Shown: positions 1-6,257 of the stretch, in pieces
Numbering within the stretch: the stretch's first letter is position 1
Layout of the letters: each line of letters begins with the position of its first letter
Assembly (NCBI GenBank): GCA_012523155.1
Contig: JAAYJB010000037.1
Coordinates: 1 to 14,573 of the forward strand
Length of the DNA: 14,573 nucleotides
From: Synergistaceae bacterium
GTDB taxonomy: Bacteria > Synergistota > Synergistia > Synergistales > Aminobacteriaceae
Direction: 5' to 3'
Notes under the pieces: generated by a model
Database searches by the model: none
Told to the model about the DNA's origin: nothing
Seen by the model: only the letters and a program-made list of their open reading frames with translations
Position numbers and translations under genes: made by a program

Positions 1-387
1 GCCGCCGGCGAGAAAGCCCGCGATACAGACGAGGGGGACGGCAGCCGCGGGAGGAAGGGACCCGGCATGGATGCCTGTCCAGGCCGCGGCTATGGCCCCG
101 GCAAGCAGCTGCCCTTCCGCACCGATGTTCCAGAATTTTGCGCGGAAGGCAAACGCTGCGGCGAGCCCGGTAAAGGTGAGAGGGGCGGCCTTCACGCATG
201 TCTCCAGAAAGTTGTACCTGGTGCCCAGTGCCCCCCTGAAGAGTGACGCATAGGAGAGCCGGATATCCCCCCCTGCCGCCAGGATGGGAATGGCCGAGAG
301 GGCCAGGGTGACGAGGATGGCCCCGACGGGAACGAGTACCTGGATCCATCCCGGAAGAGGGGAGCGTTTCGCAAGGGTCAGGCGCAT
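1..387 (-). CDS. BMP/PnrA-type ABC importer permease (3' end cut by window edge)
   Basis: This is an inner-membrane permease subunit that forms the pore for the neighbouring binding protein and double ATPase. The ATG at 387-385 opens a frame with no stop for 129 codons to the window edge. It overlaps the end of the ATPase gene by 10 nt in another frame, which suggests translational coupling; a weak GGTGG lies just upstream. A hydrophobic first membrane span covers about residues 14-38. The segment FWNIGAEGQLLAG (about 85-97) matches the NIGAEGQ signature of permeases in the YufP/NupP group that partner BMP-family binding proteins. Further hydrophobic stretches cover about 93-104 and 112-129. 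The family usually has around 350 residues, so roughly a third is visible. A second permease gene normally follows in such operons and would lie outside the window. The substrate cannot be read from this part; a nucleoside or nucleobase is inferred from the divergent codA gene. Confidence 0.88.
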   Translation of the reverse strand, partial: MRLTLAKRSPLPGWIQVLVPVGAILVTLALSAIPILAAGGDIRLSYASLFRGALGTRYNFLETCVKAAPLTFTGLAAAFAFRAKFWNIGAEGQLLAGAIAAAWTGIHAGSLPPAAAVPLVCIAGFLAGG

Positions 388-1952
388 GTGCTTTCCACCC
401 CGCTCATCCACAGTCCTACCTGTTCTCTCGAGGTCTCGTTCCGGCCGGCGATGCCCGTGATCCTTCCCTCGTACATGACGGCCACCCGGTCGCTGAGCTG
501 GAAAATTTCGTCGAGATCTTCGGAAATCAGGAGGATGGCGGCGCCATTGTTCCGGGCCTCGAGGATCCTTCCGTGGACGTATTCTATGGCTCCGACGTCG
601 AGACCCCGTGTGGGCTGGGCGGCCACCACAGCCCTCGGGGCCCCGGAGAGTTCCCTGGCGATGATGATTTTCTGGAGGTTTCCTCCCGAGAGGGTCCTGG
701 CTTCAGCGTACCTCCCGTCAGTCTTTATCCCGAACTCATCGATGAGGCGGTCTGCGTGTTTTCCTACAGACGGTCGATCCAGCATTCCTGTTTTTCTGAA
801 CCGGCAGTGGTTTTCGAGGATCATGTTGTCCTCCACAGAGAGCTCCAGAAGCAGTCCCGTGGTCATCCTGTCCTCGGGAATACGGCCCATGCCGCTTGCG
901 ATTGCTGCCCTGGGATTTGCCGTAGGGATCTGTTTTCCGTCCACTGAAACGGAACCTGATACGGGACTTCGAAGTCCGAAGAGAGCCTCCGCGAGCTCAC
1001 GCTGCCCGTTGCCCGATACGCCTGCAAGGCCGAGGATCTCGCCGGAAGCGATCTTAAGGGAGACATCCCGCACGGCGTGAAGGTTCCTGTCGTTTTTTAC
1101 GGTGAGCCCTGAAATTTCAAGCATCGTGTTTCCGGCCCGTTTCACGGATTGATACCGCCTCTCCGGAAGCTCTCTTCCTACCATGAGGTTCGCCAGTTCC
1201 CTCTCGCTGGTTCCGGATATGTCCCGTTCGGCGGCCACAGCGCCCTTTGCGAGGACCACCACGCGGTCAGCTATCCCCATCACCTCGCGGAGCTTGTGAG
1301 AGATGAAAATGACGGAACATCCTTCTGCTGCAAGGGTTTTCAGGGTGGAGAAGAGGTCCTTCGTCTCAAGGGGGGCAAGGACTGCAGTGGGTTCGTCGAG
1401 GATGAGGATCCGGGCGTTCCTGTAGAGGGACTTGAGGATCTCCACCTTCTGCTGGCCTCCTATGGGGAGCGTCCAGACGGGGGCGTCCGGGTCTACTGAG
1501 AGCCCGAATCGTTCCTGGAGGGCGAGAAGCTTCTTCCGCGCGGCGCTGAGGTCAAGAAAAAACCGTCCGCCGGAGCTTCCCACCACAACATTTTCCAGTA
1601 CAGTCTGGGAGGGAACGAGGGTGAAGTGCTGGTGCACCATACCTATTCCCCGGGCGATGGCGTCACCCGGAGACGAAAAGGAGACCTTTTCTCCCCGTAT
1701 GCGGATCTCGCCGCCGTCCGCGGCATAATATCCGAAGAGGATGTTCATGAGAGTCGTTTTGCCGGCGCCGTTTTCGCCGAGCAGTGCGCAGATCTCTCCC
1801 TCCCTTAGGGTGAAATTCACATCGCTGCTGGCTGTTACATCGAGAAATGTCTTCCGTATGGAGCACATTTCAACGACGAAGGGCGAATTCCGCCCGTCAG
1901 AAGGGGATCCGGCCGGTGGAGTCTTTTTTTCACAGAGTTCCGCTGCCTGCAT
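378..1952 (-). CDS. ABC importer ATP-binding protein with two fused ATPase domains (BMP/nucleoside type)
   Basis: This cytoplasmic ATPase powers the BMP-type importer. It has two ABC domains in one 524-residue chain, the usual layout for RbsA/XylG/YufO-like subunits. Domain 1 has Walker A GENGAGKTT (59-67), a signature variant IGGQQ (164-168), Walker B ILILDEP (182-188) and a switch His at about 219. Domain 2 is degenerate, as is usual for the family: GVSGNGQRE in place of Walker A (311-319), LSGGN (421-425), AVVAAQP with Gln for the catalytic Glu (441-447), and Glu in place of the switch His (about 478). I chose the ATG at 1952 because AAAGG lies about 10 nt upstream of it. A GTG at 1961 would add three residues but sits almost on the ribosome-binding site. 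The gene follows the binding-protein gene after a hairpin terminator and overlaps the permease start. Confidence 0.93.
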   Translation of the reverse strand: MQAAELCEKKTPPAGSPSDGRNSPFVVEMCSIRKTFLDVTASSDVNFTLREGEICALLGENGAGKTTLMNILFGYYAADGGEIRIRGEKVSFSSPGDAIARGIGMVHQHFTLVPSQTVLENVVVGSSGGRFFLDLSAARKKLLALQERFGLSVDPDAPVWTLPIGGQQKVEILKSLYRNARILILDEPTAVLAPLETKDLFSTLKTLAAEGCSVIFISHKLREVMGIADRVVVLAKGAVAAERDISGTSERELANLMVGRELPERRYQSVKRAGNTMLEISGLTVKNDRNLHAVRDVSLKIASGEILGLAGVSGNGQRELAEALFGLRSPVSGSVSVDGKQIPTANPRAAIASGMGRIPEDRMTTGLLLELSVEDNMILENHCRFRKTGMLDRPSVGKHADRLIDEFGIKTDGRYAEARTLSGGNLQKIIIARELSGAPRAVVAAQPTRGLDVGAIEYVHGRILEARNNGAAILLISEDLDEIFQLSDRVAVMYEGRITGIAGRNETSREQVGLWMSGVESTCA

Positions 1953-2008
1953 TATTTCCACACCTTTCAGGCTGCACTGCGTCAGTACAGGTATTTTTTA
2001 GCCGGAAA

Positions 2009-2032
2009 AAAGGGCCGGGAAACCGGCCCTTT
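2009..2032 (-). terminator. Intra-operon hairpin terminator/attenuator after the binding-protein gene
   Basis: Read leftward, AAAGGGCCGG-TTTC-CCGGCCCTTT forms a perfect 10-bp stem with a 4-nt loop, followed by three more T residues (2008-2006). It starts five bases after the binding-protein stop. It lies between two genes of one operon, so partial termination would give more binding protein than ATPase and permease, a common arrangement for ABC importers. That use is inferred. Confidence 0.8.
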
Positions 2033-2036
2033 CATC

Positions 2037-3023
2037 TCAATCTGTTGTGAGTTCCGTCTCGATGACCGGTACCTCGAACTTCCCGGCCAAAATTTTTGCC
2101 TCCATCTCCCTGACCTCGGCGATCACTTCCGGGGGGAGCTTCTTCTCGAATTCGTGGAAGGGGGCGAGGGATGCGCCTCCTTTTGCCATCATGGACCACT
2201 CCTTCAGATTATCCGCTTTCCATGTGCCCTCCCTGACGGTGTCGATGCTGTGGCGCACGGTGGGGTACATGTCCCACACGGGGCCGGTGATCACTGTTTC
2301 CGGCGCCAGGCTGTTCTGGTCCATCATGTTTCCGAAGGCCGGAACGCCTTTTTCTTTTGCCGCTTCAAACACGCCGAACCGTTCGGCGAAGATAAGGTCG
2401 GCCCCCGCCTCGATCTGGGCCAGGGAGGCCTCCTTTGCTTTCGGGGGATCGAACCAGCTGCCGATGTAAGCGACCTTGACTTTTACTGAAGGATTGACCG
2501 AAAGGGCTCCCTGCCGAAAGGCATGGACAAGGCGGTTCACTTCCGCGATGGGAATGGCGGCCACTATACCGAGGGTTCCGGTTTTTGTCATCCGGCCGGC
2601 AATGATGCCGCAGAGGTATGAGGGTTCGTGGATCCAGTTGTCGAACACGGAATAGTTCGGTTCCTGGGGAGCAAATTCCGACCCGAAGGCGAAAGCCGTT
2701 TCAGGATAGTCCTTCGCTACGCGGCGTGATGGTTCTTCACCCGCGAGAAATGCATCGCCGACGATGAGGTCGAAGCCCCGTTCAGCGTACTCCCTGAGCA
2801 CCCGCTCGAAGTCTGCGGCCCCTACTTTCTCGGCGAATTCGTAGGTAATGCCGAGTTCCTTCTGTGCCTGAAGGCAGGCCTGGTGAATAGCCCCGTCCCA
2901 GGGTTCCTCGATGGCTGTCTGGAAAACGGCGGCGAGTTTGAATTCCTTATATTCCTTCGCTTCCCCCGTACCGGACAGGAAAAACGCTGCCAGGAGAATT
3001 AGCGCCGCGAAACGGTATTTCAT
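2037..3023 (-). CDS. BMP/PnrA-family ABC transporter substrate-binding protein
   Basis: This secreted binding protein captures a small ligand outside the inner membrane for the importer encoded downstream. The 328-residue chain begins with a Sec signal peptide: basic start MKYR, a hydrophobic core at about 5-17, and a likely cleavage near GEA-KE (about 22). There is no lipobox Cys, so it is probably a soluble periplasmic protein. BMP-family landmarks are the N-terminal strand KLAAVFQTA (29-37), YLCGIIAGRMTKTGTLGIV (136-154), the stretch around AYIGSWFDPPKAKEA (185-199), and GADLIFAERFGVFEAAKEKG (207-226). The ATG at 3023 is preceded by GGAGGTG at good spacing. An upstream in-frame start at 3071 would place 16 residues before the signal peptide and lacks a comparable ribosome-binding site. 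The family is known to bind purine or pyrimidine nucleosides. Divergence from codA suggests cytosine, cytidine or a related base here, which is inference. Confidence 0.9.
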   Translation of the reverse strand: MKYRFAALILLAAFFLSGTGEAKEYKEFKLAAVFQTAIEEPWDGAIHQACLQAQKELGITYEFAEKVGAADFERVLREYAERGFDLIVGDAFLAGEEPSRRVAKDYPETAFAFGSEFAPQEPNYSVFDNWIHEPSYLCGIIAGRMTKTGTLGIVAAIPIAEVNRLVHAFRQGALSVNPSVKVKVAYIGSWFDPPKAKEASLAQIEAGADLIFAERFGVFEAAKEKGVPAFGNMMDQNSLAPETVITGPVWDMYPTVRHSIDTVREGTWKADNLKEWSMMAKGGASLAPFHEFEKKLPPEVIAEVREMEAKILAGKFEVPVIETELTTD

Positions 3024-3069
3024 TCTGAACACCTCCACGTAATGTTCGGTTCCTAATGCTGCCTGGGGC

Positions 3070-3097
3070 ATTGTAGCAGAACCATAAAATTATGCAA
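3070..3097 (-). promoter_or_regulatory. Promoter of the BMP importer operon
   Basis: Read leftward, TTGCAT (-35, 3097-3092) and TACAAT (-10, 3075-3070) are 16 bp apart. TGC directly before TACAAT makes an extended -10. The -10 box is about 45 bp from the binding-protein start, leaving a short leader with the GGAGGTG ribosome-binding site. An operator-like palindrome overlaps the -35 box. Confidence 0.6.
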
Positions 3098-3105
3098 CCG
3101 GTTAC
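3094..3105. promoter_or_regulatory. Operator-like palindrome centred on AACCGGTT
   Basis: GCAACCGGTTAC has a perfect 8-bp core, AACCGGTT (3096-3103), and matches in five of six half-site positions across 12 bp. A short palindrome with a central CG flanked by A/T is the usual shape of LacI/GalR-family operators. It overlaps the -35 box of the leftward importer promoter and lies about 55 bp upstream of the rightward codA -35 candidate. A bound regulator would therefore block the importer and could influence codA. No LacI-family gene is in the window. Confidence 0.4.
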
Positions 3106-3159
3106 GCAAAGTTTTTGAATAGCATTTCCCTGCGGAGCCATGCACGGAAAAGAGCCGAG

Positions 3160-3189
3160 TTGGACGGGCGCCGGCGCCGATGCTACAAT
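3160..3189 (+). promoter_or_regulatory. Candidate promoter for codA-MOSC with palindromic spacer
   Basis: TACAAT (3184-3189) preceded by TGC gives an extended -10 identical to that of the divergent importer promoter. The best -35 is a weak TTGGAC (3160-3165) with an 18-bp spacer. The spacer contains a perfect 12-bp GC palindrome, GGCGCCGGCGCC (3167-3178). The -10 is about 68 bp upstream of the codA start. Confidence 0.45.
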
Positions 3190-3256
3190 TTCTGAAGGTG
3201 AAGCTGTCAGGACCGAAGTGCGGCTGCTTCAGAATACCGAAGGGAGCATGGAAAAA

Positions 3257-4549
3257 ATGGACTTGATCGTTCGAAACGCACGGCTGGCTGGAGGCGGGGA
3301 AGTTCGGGACATCGCTGTAAACGGAAGCGTTATCGCCGCCGTGGAGGAGCACATAGAGGAAAGAGGGGACTCGGAGATCGACGCCGGCGGATGCCTTGTC
3401 TGCCCGCCCTTTTCAGATCCCCACGTGCACCTCGACGCGGTTCTGACAGTAGGAGACCCGAGGTACAACGATTCGGGCACCCTTCTCGAGGGAATCGCCG
3501 TGTGGGGCGAGCGGCGTCCCTTCGTCACGAAGAAAGGACTGATGGAAAACGCCCGGGAAGCCGTGCTCTGGGAGGCGGCCAACGGCGTGCAGTTCATCCG
3601 GACCCATGCCGATACCACAGACGGTTCACTGGTGACAGTGGAAGCCCTCCTTGAGCTTAAGGAAGAGATGAAGGACGTGGCGGATATCCAGGTGGTGGCT
3701 TTTCCCCAGGACGGAATATACACCTTTCCTGACGGTGAGCGGAATCTCAGGCGCGCCGTGGAGATTGGCTGCGACTGCGTGGGTGCCATTCCGCACAATG
3801 AGCTGACGCGTGAGGACGGCGTCCGCTCGGTGGAGCTGGCCTTCGATCTTGCAGAGAAGTTCGGGCGGATGGTGGACATCCACTGTGACGAGACAGGGGA
3901 CGAGCAGTCCCGGTTCGTGGAGGTCATGGCCAGGTGCGCCATCTCCATGGGCATGGGTGAGCGAACGGCCGCGAGCCACACCACTGCCATGCACAACTAC
4001 GGCAACGATTACGCCCTGAAGCTCATGGGCATCTTTCAAAGGGCGAAGATGAGCTTCATCACCCTCCCCTTCGACAACTCGGTGCTCCAGAACAGGACGG
4101 ACGGTTATCCCCGGCGGAGAGGACACACCCGGGTGGACGAACTGGACAGGGCGGGAGTGAACGTGTGCATCGGTCACGACTCCATAATGGATCCGTGGTA
4201 TCCCATGGGGAAGGGATCCATGCTCGCCGCGGCGAACCTGCTTCTGCACACTGCCCACATGAGCGGGTACAGCCAGGTCTTCCGACTTTTCCGCATGATC
4301 ACCGGCAATTCGGCGGAAACCCTTGGGGTCTCCGACAGCTACGGGATCGCCCCCGGAAAAGATGCGAGCTTCCTCGTGCTCGACGCGGAAGATGAATTTG
4401 ACGCCATTCGTCTGCAGAGTGAATGCCTCTGGTCGGTGCGGCGGGGCAGGGTCGTTTCGCAGTCAGTGCCGGCAACTCGTACGGTGACGAGGGAGAGCGG
4501 GCGGAGGGACGTGGACTTTAAATGGAAGAGGATGACCGGAAAGGCGTGA
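3257..4549 (+). CDS. codA: Cytosine deaminase (CodA-type amidohydrolase)
   Basis: This cytoplasmic metal-dependent deaminase would convert cytosine to uracil plus ammonia in pyrimidine salvage. The 430-residue chain aligns collinearly with E. coli CodA (about 427 residues) with a constant offset of five. Metal and catalytic residues are all present: H56 and H58 (DPHVHLD), Q151 (AFPQDG), H209 and E212 (DIHCDET), H241 (ASHTTAMH), D308 (GHD) and W314 (DPW). The position equal to E. coli Asp314, which contacts the pyrimidine, is Ser309 (GHDSIMDPW against GHDDVFDPW). The ATG at 3257 has GAAGGGAG 10 nt upstream. The ATG at 3248 is too close to that site, and starts from 3140 onward would add residues before the conserved MDLIVRNARL. 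It is divergent from a BMP importer and followed by a MOSC gene. The Ser suggests that relatives such as isocytosine, isoguanine or other modified bases should be kept open as substrates. Confidence 0.92.
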   Translation: MDLIVRNARLAGGGEVRDIAVNGSVIAAVEEHIEERGDSEIDAGGCLVCPPFSDPHVHLDAVLTVGDPRYNDSGTLLEGIAVWGERRPFVTKKGLMENAREAVLWEAANGVQFIRTHADTTDGSLVTVEALLELKEEMKDVADIQVVAFPQDGIYTFPDGERNLRRAVEIGCDCVGAIPHNELTREDGVRSVELAFDLAEKFGRMVDIHCDETGDEQSRFVEVMARCAISMGMGERTAASHTTAMHNYGNDYALKLMGIFQRAKMSFITLPFDNSVLQNRTDGYPRRRGHTRVDELDRAGVNVCIGHDSIMDPWYPMGKGSMLAAANLLLHTAHMSGYSQVFRLFRMITGNSAETLGVSDSYGIAPGKDASFLVLDAEDEFDAIRLQSECLWSVRRGRVVSQSVPATRTVTRESGRRDVDFKWKRMTGKA

Positions 4550-4603
4550 TGCTGCCGGCCGACGGATCTGAATCCGGAACACGGTGAAAGGAAGGGTATG
4601 GGA

Positions 4604-5044
4604 ATGGCGAAGATAACAGCTCTCTGCGTGAGCACGAAGCGGCAGGAGCCGAAAAGGGAGGTCCCGGAAGCGGTTTTTGTCCCCGGGGGAATGGAAGGGG
4701 ACTCTCACAGGGGAGTGACGGAGCGCGAGGTGAGCCTCCTCAGGGCGGAGGATATCCGGAAGGCCGAACGTGAAGCCGGGTTTCCGTTCCCGCCGGGATC
4801 CCTTGCGGAAAATATTGTTGCCGAGGGGCTGCCGGAGGAACTTGAAATCGGGACGGTCCTCGTTCTCGGAGAGAACGTGAGGCTCGAGGTGATCGAGAAG
4901 GGCAAAAAGCCCGGGGAACCGCATTCCTACGACTACCGGGGCTGGTGTCTTCTTCCGACGGAGGGGTATTTCCTGAAGGTCCTGCAGGGCGGTACGGTCC
5001 TCACGGGAGATCTTGTATCAGCTGAAAATCCGTCCGAGAGCTGA
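4604..5044 (+). CDS. MOSC-domain protein
   Basis: This small protein of 146 residues is essentially one MOSC domain, the fold found at the C-terminus of molybdenum-cofactor sulfurases and as stand-alone proteins linked to molybdopterin or sulfur transfer. Visible family features are GGMEGDSHRG (28-37), REVSLL (41-46), PGSLAENI (64-71), LEIGTVL (80-86), LEVIEKGKKPG (94-104), GWC (113-115), and GGTVLTGD (129-136). C115 is kept, but the Cys pair often found after GK is absent (KKPGEPHS). The ATG at 4604 lies 8 nt after AAGGAAGG; the ATG at 4598 is only 2 nt from it. The gene follows codA by 54 bp with no terminator between them, so they are probably co-transcribed. The actual substrate is unknown. 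A link to a molybdenum hydroxylase of base catabolism elsewhere in the genome is speculation. Confidence 0.85.
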   Translation: MAKITALCVSTKRQEPKREVPEAVFVPGGMEGDSHRGVTEREVSLLRAEDIRKAEREAGFPFPPGSLAENIVAEGLPEELEIGTVLVLGENVRLEVIEKGKKPGEPHSYDYRGWCLLPTEGYFLKVLQGGTVLTGDLVSAENPSES

Positions 5045-5051
5045 AAAAATT

Positions 5052-5080
5052 AACGGAGGGGCCTGTCGTGCCCCTCCGTT
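5052..5080. terminator. Bidirectional terminator between the MOSC gene and fabH
   Basis: AACGGAGGGGC (5052-5062) pairs perfectly with GCCCCTCCGTT (5070-5080) around a 7-nt loop. T residues follow on the + strand (5081-5083), and a run of six T follows on the - strand after two A residues (5049-5044). It sits exactly between two convergent genes and can end both transcripts. Confidence 0.9.
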
Positions 5081-5081
5081 T

Positions 5082-6095
5082 TTACCATCGAATAATGGTT
5101 GCTCCCCATGAATAGCCAACTCCGAAACCTGCCACCATGACATAACTTCCCGGGTGGATAAGCCCCGCATCGGACGCGTCCTTCAGGGCCATGGGAATCG
5201 TAGCGCTCACAGTGTTCCCCTTGTTCTCCATGTTCATGAAGAATTTTTCCTCGGGGATGCCGATGACCTCCCTGAGGTGATTGAGCATGAGTTTCGTCGC
5301 CTGGTGGAAGACGAAAAGGTCCACGTCCCCCAGGCTTATGGAATGGGTCTCGAGGGCCTGGTACACGGCGTCCGGAACGGTGGTGAGGGTGAAGTTGAGC
5401 ACTTCGGGCCCGTTCATGTAGAGATTTTCCGGTGTCCTGGTATTTCCCCATCTGTTTGTCCTTTCGACGGCGGTTTCGGCTGATCTCGGGGCTGCCCAGG
5501 CGCCGGCGGGAATGATGAGCTTGTCCCTGCCGCTTCCGTCAGTCCCCAGGACGAAATCTCCGATCCTGCCCGTCTCCGAACGCTCAACGAGAGTTGCGGC
5601 TGCCGCGTCACCGAAAATGGTTCTCGTGCTCTTGTCCATGGGATGGATCGTCCTGGTAAGAGTATCTGCGGTTATAAGCAGGATCTTCGAAGCGATCCCC
5701 GCGGAGATGAGCCCTTTTGCGAGGGCGAGCCCGTAGACGAACCCCGAGCATCCGAGGTTGTAATCAAGGGCCCCGATACTCTTTTTCAGCCCCACCATGT
5801 CCTGCACGATGCACGCCGTGGCGGGAAGATAGTGATCGGGACTCTCGGTGCACAGGAGAAGAAAATCGATGGTCTCCCTGTCCACGCCGTGTTCTTCAAA
5901 GAGCTTTTCCGCCGCCCTTGCCGCAAGGTCCGAGACCAGTTCACCGTCTACCACGTGCCGCTCCCTGATGCCCGTCTTCTGGTAGATCTTGTCCTCGGTC
6001 CAGGTTCCGAATTCCTGCACGAGCGATTTGTTGTCCACCACCTTTTCAGGAAGGTAATATGAAATCGCCGTTATGGCTGCTCCAAATCCTTTCAT
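5082..6095 (-). CDS. fabH: 3-oxoacyl-ACP synthase III family protein (FabH-like)
   Basis: This cytoplasmic condensing enzyme of the FabH family classically joins acetyl-CoA with malonyl-ACP to start fatty-acid chains. The 337-residue chain has the full Cys-His-Asn triad: C116 in NLGCSGFVYGL, H264 in VFHQATKLM, and N294 in NKGNTVSATIP. The GVGYSWGA motif near the end (325-332) is the usual C-terminal glycine-rich loop. The ATG at 6095 has GGAGGA about 10 nt upstream; an in-frame GTG at 6113 lies inside that ribosome-binding site. The gene stands alone between two divergent or convergent units, with no other fab genes nearby. The NLGCSGFVYGL context and HQATKLM (not the HQAN of classical FabH) are more like the accessory ketoacyl synthases used in surface-polysaccharide or secondary acyl pathways. 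The primer substrate is therefore uncertain and the symbol denotes the family only. Confidence 0.85.
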   Translation of the reverse strand: MKGFGAAITAISYYLPEKVVDNKSLVQEFGTWTEDKIYQKTGIRERHVVDGELVSDLAARAAEKLFEEHGVDRETIDFLLLCTESPDHYLPATACIVQDMVGLKKSIGALDYNLGCSGFVYGLALAKGLISAGIASKILLITADTLTRTIHPMDKSTRTIFGDAAAATLVERSETGRIGDFVLGTDGSGRDKLIIPAGAWAAPRSAETAVERTNRWGNTRTPENLYMNGPEVLNFTLTTVPDAVYQALETHSISLGDVDLFVFHQATKLMLNHLREVIGIPEEKFFMNMENKGNTVSATIPMALKDASDAGLIHPGSYVMVAGFGVGYSWGATIIRW

Positions 6096-6137
6096 CTCTC
6101 TGCATTCCTCCACAATAGATTTTCAAGTTACGGGAGC

Positions 6138-6166
6138 ATTATCCCATTGTCACTGGATGGTGACAA
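6138..6166 (-). promoter_or_regulatory. Promoter of the fabH-like gene
   Basis: Read leftward, TTGTCA (-35, 6166-6161) and GATAAT (-10, 6143-6138) are separated by exactly 17 bp. Each box matches the sigma-70 consensus at five of six positions. The -10 lies about 43 bp upstream of the ATG at 6095. Confidence 0.7.
6147..6166. promoter_or_regulatory. Perfect inverted repeat in the fabH promoter (operator candidate)
   Basis: TTGTCAC-N6-GTGACAA is a perfect 7-bp inverted repeat over 20 bp. One arm is the -35 box of the leftward fabH promoter and the rest fills the spacer, ending four bases before the -10 box. A dimeric repressor bound here would block RNA polymerase. I do not recognise the motif as a specific known regulator site. 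Confidence 0.5.
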
Positions 6167-6197
6167 GCCCTTCTCGTGCGCACTCATCCTGTATCAC

Positions 6198-6226
6198 TTG
6201 CAAAGAGCCGTTTCGTGGAATAAAGT
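6198..6226 (+). promoter_or_regulatory. Candidate promoter of the yhaO-yhaN operon
   Basis: TTGCAA (6198-6203) and TAAAGT (6221-6226) are 17 bp apart. Each matches the sigma-70 consensus at four of six positions. It lies about 75 bp upstream of yhaO and is divergent from the fabH promoter. Confidence 0.4.
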
Positions 6227-6257
6227 AGTTCCGTATATTGCGAAGGGAGTGGTACCC

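Noticed and set aside
71..374. Two short 60-codon frames at the left edge, one on each strand
   Set aside because: Both are out of frame with the permease, whose NIGAEGQ signature identifies the true - strand frame from 387.
611..631. Gln in place of the catalytic Glu in the second Walker B of the BMP-type ATPase (AVVAAQP), with a degenerate second Walker A
   Set aside because: This asymmetry is normal in double-domain RbsA/YufO-like ATPases and is not a sign of decay.
388..1080. A 230-codon open frame on the + strand opposite the ABC ATPase gene
   Set aside because: It has low-complexity Ser/Arg/Pro composition, no ribosome-binding site of note, and is antisense to conserved ABC motifs.
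3229..3996. A 255-codon open frame on the - strand opposite codA
   Set aside because: It is very rich in Ser, Thr and Arg, as expected for an antisense shadow. The + strand codes for the complete CodA active site.
4563..4576. A hairpin CGGAT-N4-ATCCG between codA and the MOSC gene
   Set aside because: The stem is only 5 bp and no T run follows, so it is not a terminator and does not separate the two genes.
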